From assembly GCF_030435705.1 (NCBI RefSeq), contig NZ_CP129381.1:248001-312000 (forward strand): a stretch of 64,000 nt of DNA, written 5' to 3'. Every line of letters starts with the position of its first letter. The stretch's first letter is position 1. Origin of the DNA: Rhizobium sp. SSA_523. Lineage in GTDB: Bacteria; Pseudomonadota; Alphaproteobacteria; Rhizobiales; Rhizobiaceae. A program made the translations under genes and the position numbers. The notes beneath the pieces are model-generated. The model made no database searches. It had not been told where the DNA came from and saw nothing but the letters and a program-made list of their open reading frames with translations. Shown here one piece after another: positions 52,231 to 61,042 of this stretch.

Positions 52231-53856
52231 TCAGCGCGTGAGCTCCTGCTGGCTGACGCCGCACAGGCACACGTCGATACCGAGTTCACTGGCGAGTGCG
52301 GCCTTGGCGAGCGCTGCCTGATCGGCCTCTTCCGCCGAGTGGGCATAGGCCACCTGGATGTGGTTCGCCTTGTGTCGCGCCATCATCTGGTCGCGGCTGA
52401 CGCCGGTCAGCACGGCGTGCATGATCGGCCATTGCTCGTTGGTGGAGGACCAGCGGCGCTCCGTCTCCTCCGCCGGAAGCTTGATCGCCCTTGCGCGCCC
52501 GATATCCATCTTCAGGCGCTGATCGTCAACGAATATGCGGGACCAGACAATTTCCCCCGGCCGCGCCACGCCGCGCAGCGTCCCGCCGCCTGCCGGAAAG
52601 AACATGGGAGGCTGACGCAGGCTGTCGGATCCCGCCCATCCGCCGTCATGATGGGCAGGCGGCGCGGCACCGGAAATTTCAAAGACCCAGACGAAGTCGT
52701 CGGTGGAGCCACTGGCATCAAGATCGCCCCAGCGAAGGTCGTGCAGGGTATTTTCCACGGGCTGGCCAAGCGCGCGGTGGAGGCGATTGGTCATCAGGCC
52801 GTCGAGACCGGCGCATTCATCCACCTCGTTGAAATGGACGATGGCTTTGCCCTGGCGGATGATGGCTCCATCGCCAGCTCTCACATCCGGCCGGTCATCA
52901 TCGTTGAGAATGCCCTCCACCAGGTCGGAGGCGGGCAGAAGGTCCTTCAATCCCTGCTGATACTGTATGCCGATGGCCTCGCAGCCGAAAGCCTCCGCCA
53001 TGCGGACCGCAGCGATATACATGCGGCATTGATCGATCACCTGATCCTCGGTGAGTTCGGTCGTCGGATCCGTTCCGAGGTGGAAGGTCATTCCCTTTGC
53101 GCGCAGTTCCTCGAAAATCGCGCGACCCTCTTCCTTCGGTACCTGCATGGTCGCGTGGTAGAGGCTCGACTGCGATAGCCGCTCCTTGTAGATGCCGAGC
53201 GGCATCAGCAGCTCATCGGGGATGATCGCATTGTACATGCCCATGCAGCCTTCGTCGAAGATGCCGAGGATGACCTTGTTGCGGCGGAAATCGGCGGCGA
53301 TGTCCCGGGCAAGGGTCTGCAACGTGCTCGGAAGGGCGGCCGGGTCGAGAGCGCTGACGTGATTGACATCATGGGTGACCGCACCCGTCTCCAGCCATTC
53401 CTGCAACCCGTTCAGGAAGAAGGCGTCGTCAAAGTTTTCGCTCCACAGCGAAGCATAGGAGACGCCCGCTTTGGTCAGGGAGCCGTTGAGGTTCAGCATG
53501 CCGACCAGTCCCGGCCATTGACCGGACCAATTGGCGAGGGTGAGGATCGGACCCCGATGGGAGACGAGGCCTGCCAGGACATGATGGGAATATTGCCAGA
53601 CGGATTCCGCCACGATGACCGGCATGTCCGGATCGATCGCGGCAAAGGCGTCCATGCCCTCGCGCTGCGAGGCGAGGAAGCCGTGTCTTTCCGCCGGCTT
53701 GTAGGGATGTCCGCGGCGGACAGACCATCCGAGCCTGCGAAGGACCTCCGTCAGTTTCTGTTCCATTGCCTGCTGCGTCGGCCAGCATTGCTGATTGGCC
53801 GATAGACGCAGGTCGCCACTGGCAAAAAGTGCGATCTCTCTCGTCATGATCCTCAT
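52231..53856 (-). CDS. L-fucose isomerase-like protein (FucI/AraA fold)
   Basis: 541-residue protein resembling the L-fucose/L-arabinose isomerase superfamily (COG2407), which interconverts aldoses and ketoses with Mn2+. Typical stretches: PVIVAESVWQYSHHVLAGL, ILTLANWSGQWPGLVGMLN, KVILGIFDEGCMGMYNAIIPDELL and CEAIGIQYQQGLKDLLPASDLVEG. The FGGY kinase gene lies 27 bases upstream in the same direction, so an isomerase-kinase pair is likely. The sugar is not identifiable; sequence differs from canonical fucI and araA. ATG 53847 is an alternative start. Stop codons of this gene and the convergent AKR-RidA gene form TGATCA. Confidence 0.82.
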   Translation of the reverse strand: MRIMTREIALFASGDLRLSANQQCWPTQQAMEQKLTEVLRRLGWSVRRGHPYKPAERHGFLASQREGMDAFAAIDPDMPVIVAESVWQYSHHVLAGLVSHRGPILTLANWSGQWPGLVGMLNLNGSLTKAGVSYASLWSENFDDAFFLNGLQEWLETGAVTHDVNHVSALDPAALPSTLQTLARDIAADFRRNKVILGIFDEGCMGMYNAIIPDELLMPLGIYKERLSQSSLYHATMQVPKEEGRAIFEELRAKGMTFHLGTDPTTELTEDQVIDQCRMYIAAVRMAEAFGCEAIGIQYQQGLKDLLPASDLVEGILNDDDRPDVRAGDGAIIRQGKAIVHFNEVDECAGLDGLMTNRLHRALGQPVENTLHDLRWGDLDASGSTDDFVWVFEISGAAPPAHHDGGWAGSDSLRQPPMFFPAGGGTLRGVARPGEIVWSRIFVDDQRLKMDIGRARAIKLPAEETERRWSSTNEQWPIMHAVLTGVSRDQMMARHKANHIQVAYAHSAEEADQAALAKAALASELGIDVCLCGVSQQELTR

Positions 53857-53883
53857 CCCTTATCTAGTTGATGTCCTGGCCCG

Positions 53884-55515
53884 TCAGTCGGCCATCAGCG
53901 CGGCATAGGCAGCAAAGTCCTGCTGCAGCCGTTGGAAGACCCGGTATTTGCGATCGTGGAAGGACGCCACCTTCCCGCCCCGCGGCGCGAGAACGCGGCC
54001 GCGGCCGCTCATCGCCTGCATGGCTGCGGGAAGATCGGGGAAATGACCGCTTGCAACGGCGCCCAGCATGGCGCTTCCCACCAGGACGGGTTCTCTCTGC
54101 TCGGGAACAATGATGGCGCACTGCGTCGCATCGGCATGTTCGCGCAGGAAGAGCGCGTTCTGGGCGAGCCCGCCGCTGACCACGAGTAGCTCCACGCGGA
54201 CGCCCTTGCGGCGCATTTCCTCGATGATCTGACGCGTGCCATAGGCCAGTGCCTGCAGGGTGGCGAGGTAATCCAGCGCCAGGTCATCAAGGCCGCGATC
54301 GAGCGAAAGCCCGACAATCGCCCCTTTCCGCGTCGGATCAGCCAAAGGCGAGCGGTTGCCATGAAAATCGGGCTGGACATGGCGATCAAAGGTGAGACCG
54401 GCCGTGTCGCCATCTTCCGCCGTTGCAAGCACTGCCAGCCTTTCGGCGAGGAGCTCGTACAGGCTGATGCCGTTCGAGGCCGCCAAAGCTTTGGCCTCTG
54501 CGGCCGCGGCGTGGCCTTCTATGATGCGATCGATCAGGGCGCCGGCTGCCGACTGTCCCGCCTCATTCGCCCACATTTCCGGCAGGAGGACCGAGAAATA
54601 GGGTCCCCAGACGCCTGGCACGAAGGGAGGCGTCGGGCTGACGGTGATGTGGCAGGAGGAGGTGCCGGCGATCAGGGCCAGGCGCGTGTCGAGGCCGCCA
54701 TGCGCCATTTCGACGCCAAGCGTGCCGAGCGCACCGGCATAGGCATCGATCAGGCTCGCCGAGACGGCAATGCCCTCGGCAAGGCCAAGATCCGCAGCGG
54801 CCTTGCGGGAAAGGGATCCGGCCCGCGCGCCGGGTGCCGCAAATGAGCTGCCGATGGCGGCGAACCCGCTTCGGCTCAGGCTTTCGAGGCCGATGCGGGC
54901 GAGGAAGTCACTGTCCCAGCCTTCTCCGGACAGCCCCTTTTGTCCCAGATAGGTCCATTTGCAGACGGTGCTGCAGAGTGACCGGGTCTGTGTTCCGGTG
55001 GCCCGATGAACAAGCCAGTCCGGCAAGTCGAAAAAGGCTGCCGCCCGCTCGAAGCTCTGCGGCATGTTGCGTTTCAGCCAGCGCAGTTTCGGCAATTCCA
55101 TTTCCGGTGAGATGACGCCGCCGACATAGGTGAGAACCTCTCCGCCGATCGCGTTGATCGTCTGCGCATCCTCGATGGCGCGGTGATCCATCCAGACGAT
55201 GATGTTCCAATCATCGTCGCCGGACGGACTGACAGTCACCGGTTCACCCTCTCCATCCACCACGACGAGCGAGCAGGTGGCGTCGAAGCCGAGGCCGGTG
55301 ATCTGGGTGCCGTCGATGCCAGCGGACCGGCAGGCGGCTCGCACGCAATGGCAGACGCTCTCCCAAATGTCCCGCGACGATTGTTCGGCATAATCCTCGC
55401 GCGGCCTTTGCATGGCGATCGGCCGGGATTCGGCGGCAAGAAGCCGGCCGGACGCATCGAAGATGCCGGCGCGGGCGCTGCCTGTGCCGACATCGATGCC
55501 GATGAAATAGGTCAT
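53884..55515 (-). CDS. FGGY-family carbohydrate kinase
   Basis: 543-residue sugar kinase of the FGGY family, ribulokinase-like branch by length and motifs. N-terminal phosphate-binding FIGIDVGTGSARAGIFDASGRLLA, WMDHRAIEDAQTI with the catalytic Asp region, AGTSSCHITVSPTPPFVPGVWGPY, and the C-terminal ATP-binding VVSGGLAQNALFLREHADAT. A strong GGGAGGA lies before ATG 55515. Probably phosphorylates the ketose made by the isomerase. The 151-base gap from the upstream hydratase gene contains only a weak GC hairpin (55552-55571), so read-through from the structured leader at 56422 is likely. Confidence 0.9.
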   Translation of the reverse strand: MTYFIGIDVGTGSARAGIFDASGRLLAAESRPIAMQRPREDYAEQSSRDIWESVCHCVRAACRSAGIDGTQITGLGFDATCSLVVVDGEGEPVTVSPSGDDDWNIIVWMDHRAIEDAQTINAIGGEVLTYVGGVISPEMELPKLRWLKRNMPQSFERAAAFFDLPDWLVHRATGTQTRSLCSTVCKWTYLGQKGLSGEGWDSDFLARIGLESLSRSGFAAIGSSFAAPGARAGSLSRKAAADLGLAEGIAVSASLIDAYAGALGTLGVEMAHGGLDTRLALIAGTSSCHITVSPTPPFVPGVWGPYFSVLLPEMWANEAGQSAAGALIDRIIEGHAAAAEAKALAASNGISLYELLAERLAVLATAEDGDTAGLTFDRHVQPDFHGNRSPLADPTRKGAIVGLSLDRGLDDLALDYLATLQALAYGTRQIIEEMRRKGVRVELLVVSGGLAQNALFLREHADATQCAIIVPEQREPVLVGSAMLGAVASGHFPDLPAAMQAMSGRGRVLAPRGGKVASFHDRKYRVFQRLQQDFAAYAALMAD

Positions 55516-55666
55516 TCCTGATCCTCCCGCGCGTCTTTCCGACGCTGTTGTGGCGGCACGGCAGCGCCGCCTTTCTTGTCAGAGCGAAAGCCGAAGCCCG
55601 AGGAGCCAGAGCCGGGGCAGGGGGCGGAGCCTATGCCGTTCCGGCTCCGGCCTTCCATGATCTCCT

Positions 55667-56401
55667 TCAGCCGTGCAGGTCGAGCTGGAACGTCTGTCCG
55701 GCGAGCGAGATGGCAACCTGACCAGGATGGTCGATGGTCAGCAGGCCGCACAGAGTGCCGGTGGTGATGACCTGGCCGGCCTCAAGTTTGACCAGCGGCG
55801 TCAGCGGTGCCTGATGGCAGAGCGTCAGCAGCGCCTTCAGCGGGTCGCTATCGGCATGACGAGCCTGGTCGTCGTACAGCGTTCGGCCATCCAGCGCCAC
55901 GGTCAGGCGACCGGGAGAGACGCCGTCGGCGATCAGGCCGCGATCCAGTTCCGGGCCGAGAAGGTAGCCGATATTGCTCATCAGATCGGCCACGGCCAAA
56001 CCGGGATCGCCACGCGACCCACCCTTGTAACGGCTGCGCAAGAGCTCCACCCCGAGGCGGACGGAGGAGATCGCATCCACGATGTCGCCTCGCTCGATGG
56101 CGGGATCCTGCAGCCGCAGATCCTTTCCGAGAACCAGTGCCAGCTCAACCTCGATGGCAAGACCTGATTGGTGAGGATACTGACCGCCTTCCTTCACGAA
56201 CAAGAGCGGCGCGCTGTGCGCAACGGCGCCTTTGGACGCGAGTTTCGAGCCGAGCAGCGGCTGGTCGAACTGGCGAAACAGCGCAGTCTGGATCGAGAAA
56301 GCGTCGGCGAGCGGCAATCCCAGATGCGGTTCGGGATCGATCACAGTTCCGTCCCGAAGGGCGGCGCTGATGGCGTTTAGCAAGTCATCGGTCGTGGGCA
56401 T
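55667..56401 (-). CDS. FAH/MhpD-type hydratase (2-keto-4-pentenoate hydratase family)
   Basis: 244-residue protein of the fumarylacetoacetate-hydrolase fold, closest in layout to 2-keto-4-pentenoate hydratase. Motifs: PEPHLGLPLADAFSIQTALFRQF, LLGSKLASKG, IEVELALVLGKDL with the metal-binding Glu pair, SVRLGVELLRSRY and GQVITTGTLCGLL. The start ATG 56401 has CAGGA 8 bases upstream; longer frames run into the structured leader. Members act on 2-keto acids, so it could act on a dehydrated sugar acid. First gene of the minus-strand kinase/isomerase operon. Confidence 0.85.
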   Translation of the reverse strand: MPTTDDLLNAISAALRDGTVIDPEPHLGLPLADAFSIQTALFRQFDQPLLGSKLASKGAVAHSAPLLFVKEGGQYPHQSGLAIEVELALVLGKDLRLQDPAIERGDIVDAISSVRLGVELLRSRYKGGSRGDPGLAVADLMSNIGYLLGPELDRGLIADGVSPGRLTVALDGRTLYDDQARHADSDPLKALLTLCHQAPLTPLVKLEAGQVITTGTLCGLLTIDHPGQVAISLAGQTFQLDLHG

Positions 56402-56421
56402 GCGTGTAATCCTGAGTTTAT

Positions 56422-56519
56422 GCAAGGGAAGGATGCGGCATCCCACCTCCGGCCGCCTTTGGCAAGGCGGCTCCGCAATGCAGCCGTCTGCGCGCAGTCG
56501 CGGCGGGACCTTCCCTTGC
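56422..56519 (-). ncRNA. Candidate structured 5' leader RNA of hydratase-kinase-isomerase operon
   Basis: Read on the minus strand, GCAAGGGAAGG (56519-56509) pairs perfectly over 11 bp with CCTTCCCTTGC (56432-56422). Inside it, TCCCGCC (56508-56502) pairs with GGTGGGA (56447-56441), including one G-U that would be a mismatch if the plus strand were transcribed. Further in is a perfect 8-bp hairpin (GCCGCCTT/AAGGCGGC, 56471-56452) with a 4-base loop, and a small GCAG/CTGC hairpin (56493-56482). The whole element ends 20 bases before the start codon at 56401 and fits inside the leader predicted from the promoter at 56547-56575. It matches no riboswitch class I recognise. Confidence 0.45.
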
Positions 56520-56546
56520 CAGCCACCATGCCGCAACTGCCGGTCG

Positions 56547-56593
56547 ATGTAAACAGACATTTGACGACTGATCAACAAACTGATTATATCAGT
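56547..56593. promoter_or_regulatory. Divergent overlapping promoters with GntR-type palindrome
   Basis: Minus strand: -35 TTGATC (56575-56570), 17-base spacer, -10 TTACAT (56552-56547), giving a start near 56540 for the hydratase operon. Plus strand: -35 TTGACG (56561-56566), 17-base spacer, -10 TTATAT (56584-56589) for the DapA-family gene. ACTGAT-TAT-ATCAGT (56579-56593) is an inverted repeat that covers the plus -10, and a near copy lies at 58481. The GntR regulator at 57546 is the likely binder. Confidence 0.6.
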
Positions 56594-56613
56594 CTTCTAA
56601 CGAGGAACATTCC

Positions 56614-57513
56614 ATGTCTGATTCAGCACTCGCAGGCGTTGTTGCCGCATCCATCACCCCCGTCACCGCAGACTTCAAGATCGATATTCAGCGGTTGAGA
56701 ACACATGGGGAGCACTTGCTGGATTGCGGATGCAGCTTCATCTCGACATTCGGAACGACGGGAGAGGGCGCGTCCTTTTCCACCGCCGAAAAAATTGCGG
56801 CGCTGACCGAACTGAAGGCTCAGGGCATGGAGATGGGCCGGCAATTGCCCGCCGTGATGACGCCCAGTCTTGATGATGCGGTAGAATCGCTGCTCGCCTA
56901 TGGCCGGCTTGGCTGTCGCGCTGCTCTTGTGCTGCCGCCATTTTACTACGGCGCGAGCGAGGCAGGCATTGCCGCCTTCTTCGATGCCCTGATCGCGCGG
57001 ACCGAGACGCAGACGCGCATCGATCTGGTTCTCTACAATATTCCCCAGCTCAGCCGCCACCGCTTCACCCAGCCCCTGATCGCCCGCCTGATCGAGCGCC
57101 ACGGCACACGCATCGCGGGCATCAAGGATTCCACCGGCGATCTCGACAATGGGTTGATGCTGGTGAAATCCTTTCCGCAATTGCGGGTCTTCACCGGCGA
57201 TGATCGCGTGCTTCCCGTGCTCGTGCGCAATGGCGGGGCCGGTATGATCGGCGGCATGCCGAATGTCTTTGCCTCCGAGTTGAAGGCACTCTTCGACAAT
57301 CCGAATGATGCAGCCATATTGAACAAGCAGGCGCGCCGCATTGAAGCTGTCGATACGCACGGATCGCTCGTTGCATTGAAGGCGGCTCTCGCCCATTACC
57401 GCAACGACGAAAATCTGGCGACGGCCATGCCTCCGCTGCTTGCTCTCAGCCGCGAGGAACGTGCTATGCTGGTTGAACTGATCGAGCAGACGGGCTATCG
57501 CGCCGCTGCTTGA
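56614..57513 (+). CDS. DapA/NanA-family (Schiff-base) aldolase or dehydratase
   Basis: 299-residue TIM-barrel protein of the dihydrodipicolinate synthase/N-acetylneuraminate lyase family. The carboxylate-binding GTTGEG is at 47-52, catalytic Tyr141 in VLYNIPQ and Schiff-base Lys171 in GIKDSTGD. Members in catabolic loci cleave 2-keto-3-deoxy sugar acids or related compounds to pyruvate plus an aldehyde. CGAGGAA precedes the ATG. It is divergent from the hydratase-kinase-isomerase operon and followed by its GntR regulator. A role in lysine synthesis is unlikely in this context. Confidence 0.9.
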   Translation: MSDSALAGVVAASITPVTADFKIDIQRLRTHGEHLLDCGCSFISTFGTTGEGASFSTAEKIAALTELKAQGMEMGRQLPAVMTPSLDDAVESLLAYGRLGCRAALVLPPFYYGASEAGIAAFFDALIARTETQTRIDLVLYNIPQLSRHRFTQPLIARLIERHGTRIAGIKDSTGDLDNGLMLVKSFPQLRVFTGDDRVLPVLVRNGGAGMIGGMPNVFASELKALFDNPNDAAILNKQARRIEAVDTHGSLVALKAALAHYRNDENLATAMPPLLALSREERAMLVELIEQTGYRAAA

Positions 57514-57545
57514 TCAGCCGGCTCGTGTCCGGCGAGAGGAGAGAG

Positions 57546-58229
57546 ATGAGCGCCCAAGATCCGTCGTCCGGCACCGGACACACCGAACTGCGTTCGGTAA
57601 AGCAGATGGCCTATGATCGCTTTCGGGAGGCCCTTTTCGATGGTCGTCTGAGGCCGGGGCAATTCGTCTCCCAGCGGGAGCTGGTGGCTCTGCTCGGCCT
57701 GTCGATCGGCGCATTGCGCGAACTTCTGCCGCGACTGCAGTATGAAGGCCTGCTGGTCGTGATGCCGCAGCGGGGTATCCAGATCACGCAGATCGATCTC
57801 TCGATGATCCGCCAGGCTTTCCAGGTCCGCATGGCTTTGGAGCGCGAGGCGGTTCTGACGGCGGTCCGGCGCATGCCGGATGCCGTGCTCGACGAGCAGA
57901 AGCAATTGCATCAGTCCATTCTGGACGAGGTGAAGTCTGCGCCGTCGCCCGATGTCTTCGAGCGCGGCCAGCGGGTCGATGACGGGTTCCACAGCCTGCT
58001 CATCGAGGCCACCCAGAACGACCTGCTGATCCAGGCCTATGCGGTCAACGCTATCCGCATGCGGCTGATCAAGCTCGACAGAATCACGCTTTCGGAGCGG
58101 GTTCTGCCGTCTGCTTTCGAAGATCATCTGCTGATCATCGACGCTATCAAGAGCCGCGATCCCATTGCTGCCAGCCAGGCCATCGAGCGACACATCATGA
58201 ATGCTCGGGAGCGCGCTATCGAGCTCTGA
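57546..58229 (+). CDS. GntR-family (FCD domain) transcriptional regulator
   Basis: 227-residue regulator. Winged helix KQMAYDRFREALFDGRLRPGQFVSQRELVALLGLSIGALRELLPRLQYEGLLVV, then an FCD domain with likely metal ligands in VDDGFHSLLIEAT, FEDHLLIIDAI and IERHIMNAR. ATG 57546 is chosen because GGAGAG lies directly upstream; a TTG at 57510 overlaps the aldolase stop. Recognition helix reads SIGALRE where most relatives have SRTPVRE, a notable variation. It is placed between two related operators (56579 and 58481). Confidence 0.9.
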   Translation: MSAQDPSSGTGHTELRSVKQMAYDRFREALFDGRLRPGQFVSQRELVALLGLSIGALRELLPRLQYEGLLVVMPQRGIQITQIDLSMIRQAFQVRMALEREAVLTAVRRMPDAVLDEQKQLHQSILDEVKSAPSPDVFERGQRVDDGFHSLLIEATQNDLLIQAYAVNAIRMRLIKLDRITLSERVLPSAFEDHLLIIDAIKSRDPIAASQAIERHIMNARERAIEL

Positions 58230-58601
58230 CGCCCTGCCGCGCAGATGCATCGAACGGTTCTACCCGGTGCTATAGGTCGCCGCAGGCGCCGGTGCCTGCC
58301 GGTTGCGCCCAACGACCGCCGCAGGCCGTGGGAAAGGCGGCCACCCCTTCGGGAGCCTTGCGCGTTGTTGCAGAAAAAGCCCGCGGCCAGCGCGTGTTCG
58401 GGCTGGTCCGGCGGCTTTCCTGCCGTGGTCTCCCATCGCCCCCTTCCCCGATCCGACGATACGGGCAGGCTGAACATACAACTGATCATATAAGTTTGCA
58501 TAGAAGTTATCAGATGACATATTTACAAGCTTTTGGTTTTCATGCATGGTGCCTGTGTCAGCCAAAGCTGGCAACGAATAGAAATTGAGGGAGGAGCAGC
58601 T
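58230..58601 (+). promoter_or_regulatory. 372-base intergenic region with operator copy and promoter for sugar ABC operon
   Basis: ACTGATCATATAAGT (58481-58495) matches the palindrome at 56579-56593 in 13 of 15 positions. A promoter follows: TTGCAT (58496-58501), 17-base spacer, ATATTT (58519-58524), and a further half-site TTATCAG at 58507-58513. A weak 6-bp hairpin at 58282-58299 may end the GntR transcript. Nothing gene-like is visible in the first 250 bases. Confidence 0.5.
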
Positions 58602-59696
58602 TTGGCGCGTCTGGAGTTGTCCAACGTTTCGAAAAGCTATGGGGCGTTCGACGCCGTCAAGAATGTCTCGCTGGCGATCGAGGACGGCGAATTCGCTGTC
58701 TTCGTGGGTCCTTCGGGTTGCGGCAAGTCGACCTTGCTGCGGCTGATTGCGGGTCTCGATCCGATCAGCGACGGGGCCATCATGATCGGTGCTGACGACG
58801 TTACGCGGCGCCCGGCTGGAACGCGCAGCGTCGCGATGGTCTTCCAGTCCTACGCTTTGTATCCGCATATGACAGTTTACGAGAATATTGCCTTCCCGCT
58901 TCAGATGGAGGGGCGGTCGAAAGGCGACGTCAAGCAGGAGGTCGAGAAGGCTGCGGCAACGGTCCGGCTCTCGACAAGACTGAAGGACAAGCCGTCCAAG
59001 CTCTCGGGCGGCCAGAGGCAGCGCGTGGCGATTGCCCGGGCCATCGTCCGCAAGCCTGAAATTTTCCTGATGGATGAGCCCCTATCCAATCTCGACGCCG
59101 CGCTGCGGATCGAGATGCGCACCGAACTGACGCAGTTGCACAAGGATCTCGGCGCGACCATGGTCTATGTGACACATGATCAGCTCGAAGCCATGACCAT
59201 GGCCGACCGCATCGTCGTCCTCAATGGCGGCCGCGTGGAGCAGGTGGGGCGTCCGATGGATCTCTATCACAATCCGGTCAACCGTTTCGTCGCCGGCTTT
59301 ATCGGCAGCCCGCCGATGAACATGCTGCGCGGCAGGTTGAGCGCCGTCGAAGCCGAATATCATGCATTTGACGTTCCCGGCATCGGTCGCGTCGTTCTTG
59401 CCGGTCTTGCCGGCCAGCTGAAGCCGGGCGACGAGGTCACGCTCGGGATCCGGCCGGAATATCTCGCGCCGCAGCCGCATGGCGGCGAACCGCTGCTGAA
59501 GATCGCCATCGTGCCGCGCTCGGTGGAGCGGCTGGGCGCGCAGACCATTCTGCATTCCGCCGTGGAGGGGCAGAATTTCACCTGTGTCTTCTCGGGCGAT
59601 CAGCGCCTCGAGCCTGGCCTCGGCATCAATGTCTATTGTGACCCGGCCAATATTCACGTCTTCGATGCGGCAGGACTGACGGTCGCTCGGCGGTAG
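58602..59696 (+). CDS. Sugar ABC transporter ATP-binding protein (UgpC/MalK family)
   Basis: 364-residue ATPase of the CUT1 type. Walker A GPSGCGKST at about 36-44, Q-loop VFQSYALYPHM, signature [15 protein letters not shown], Walker B IFLMDEPLSNLD and VTHDQLEAM, followed by the C-terminal TOBE regulatory domain (GIRPEYLAPQPHGG). TTG 58602 is preferred because GGGAGGAG lies just upstream; longer frames reach into the promoter region. It is unusual only in being first, before the receptor and permeases. Confidence 0.92.
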   Translation: MARLELSNVSKSYGAFDAVKNVSLAIEDGEFAVFVGPSGCGKSTLLRLIAGLDPISDGAIMIGADDVTRRPAGTRSVAMVFQSYALYPHMTVYENIAFPLQMEGRSKGDVKQEVEKAAATVRLSTRLKDKPSKLSGGQRQRVAIARAIVRKPEIFLMDEPLSNLDAALRIEMRTELTQLHKDLGATMVYVTHDQLEAMTMADRIVVLNGGRVEQVGRPMDLYHNPVNRFVAGFIGSPPMNMLRGRLSAVEAEYHAFDVPGIGRVVLAGLAGQLKPGDEVTLGIRPEYLAPQPHGGEPLLKIAIVPRSVERLGAQTILHSAVEGQNFTCVFSGDQRLEPGLGINVYCDPANIHVFDAAGLTVARR

Positions 59697-59732
59697 ATCA
59701 GAAGAAATGGTAACCTTTGGGAGGAAATTGCC

Positions 59733-61034
59733 ATGAAAGATGATATCCGGAATGTTCTAAAACCCACGCGACGGGGCTTCCTGTCGGGAACGGCAGCTGG
59801 GATTGCCACGCTTCCACTGTTGATGTCGGCGTCCGGCCGTGCCCTGGCAGCGAGTGAGGAACTCGTCTTCTGGTCGCAGCTGGCCGGCAGCAAGAAAGCG
59901 GCAGGCGAGGCGCTCGAGGCGTCCTTCAAGGCCAAGCATCCCGAAGTGGCGCTGCAGTCGAGCCTTTACGCGGAGCCTGCGCAGCTGAACGAGAAAATGC
60001 TGACGGCGATCAACGGCAATACGGGGCCGGATCTCATCGTCCAGCATTGGGATTACAACCTGACCTACGCCTCCGGAAAGAAGCTGGTGGAGCTTGGCAA
60101 GGCGCTGCCCGAGGTGAAGATGGATGGGCTGGATGCCTCGCTTCTGGCCTATGGCAAATATGATGGCGGGCAGATTTCGATGCCGCTCTACGGCACGTCT
60201 CGCGGCCTTGGCATCAATCGCAAGCTGATCAGCGAAGCGGGCCTCAATCCCGATCAGGGGCCGCAGAACTGGGCCGAACTCCGCGAATGGGCAAAGGCCG
60301 CCACCAAGCGACCGGGCGGCGACATGCTTCAGGTGGCAGGCCTGCAGCTCTACCAGAATGATCTGGAAGCCTTCGAGCTCTTCACCCTCTTCCTGCAGGG
60401 CGCAGGCGGCACCTTGCTGACGGCGGATCTGTCTGCCCCGTCCTTTGCCGGTCCGGAGGGCATCAAGGCGCTGCAGTTCATTCAGGATCTCATCGTCGTC
60501 GACAAGATCACCGATGTCGGCTTCGGCGTTGGATCCGGCGGCATGTCCAACCCCTTTAACCAGGGGCGCGCTGCCATGCTGATCGCCGGCAACTACTCCA
60601 CCAACAATGCGCTGAAGGGCGGCGTCGATTTCGATGTCCTGCCGATCCCGAAGGAGAATGGCGGCTTCACCTCCATCGTCGATCCGTTCTGCTTCGCCAT
60701 CCGCGCCGGCTCCCCGAACGAGAAGGCGGCCGCCAAATTTGTCGCCTTCGCGGTCGAGCCGGAGCAGCAGATCGCCTTCGCGCTGGCTTCCAAGAACGTA
60801 CCGGTCCTGAAATCGGCGCAGCAGGATCAGGCCGTTCAGGCTGACAAATATCTCGCGAAGTTCATCAAGACCGCCAGCTACGCGCCGCAGACGGCGCCCG
60901 CGACGCCGGTCTTCCCGCGCATGATGACGCTGGTTGCACGCGGCGTGCAGGAAGTGATCTTCCAGAGGAGCACGCCGGAGCAGGCGCTGAAAAGCGCGGC
61001 CGCGGAAGTCCAGACCTTGCTGAAGAGGGGCTGA
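59733..61034 (+). CDS. Sugar ABC transporter substrate-binding protein (family 1)
   Basis: 433-residue periplasmic receptor. The N-terminus TRRGFLSGTAAGIATLPLLMS is a twin-arginine-type signal, cleaved near ALA-AS (about 36). The mature part has the SBP_bac_1 layout: LVFWSQLAGSKKAAGEALEASFKAKHPEV, GPDLIVQHWDYNLTYA, QGRAAMLIAGNYSTNNALKGG. GGGAGG lies 8 bases before the ATG. The Tat signal suggests folding before export. Ligand is unknown; it should be the sugar or sugar-acid oligomer handled by this module. Confidence 0.92.
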   Translation: MKDDIRNVLKPTRRGFLSGTAAGIATLPLLMSASGRALAASEELVFWSQLAGSKKAAGEALEASFKAKHPEVALQSSLYAEPAQLNEKMLTAINGNTGPDLIVQHWDYNLTYASGKKLVELGKALPEVKMDGLDASLLAYGKYDGGQISMPLYGTSRGLGINRKLISEAGLNPDQGPQNWAELREWAKAATKRPGGDMLQVAGLQLYQNDLEAFELFTLFLQGAGGTLLTADLSAPSFAGPEGIKALQFIQDLIVVDKITDVGFGVGSGGMSNPFNQGRAAMLIAGNYSTNNALKGGVDFDVLPIPKENGGFTSIVDPFCFAIRAGSPNEKAAAKFVAFAVEPEQQIAFALASKNVPVLKSAQQDQAVQADKYLAKFIKTASYAPQTAPATPVFPRMMTLVARGVQEVIFQRSTPEQALKSAAAEVQTLLKRG

Positions 61035-61042
61035 GGCAAGCA

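Noticed and set aside
56614-57513. DapA of lysine biosynthesis
   Set aside because: The fold fits, but catabolic neighbours, a GntR regulator and a sugar ABC importer argue for a sugar-acid aldolase.
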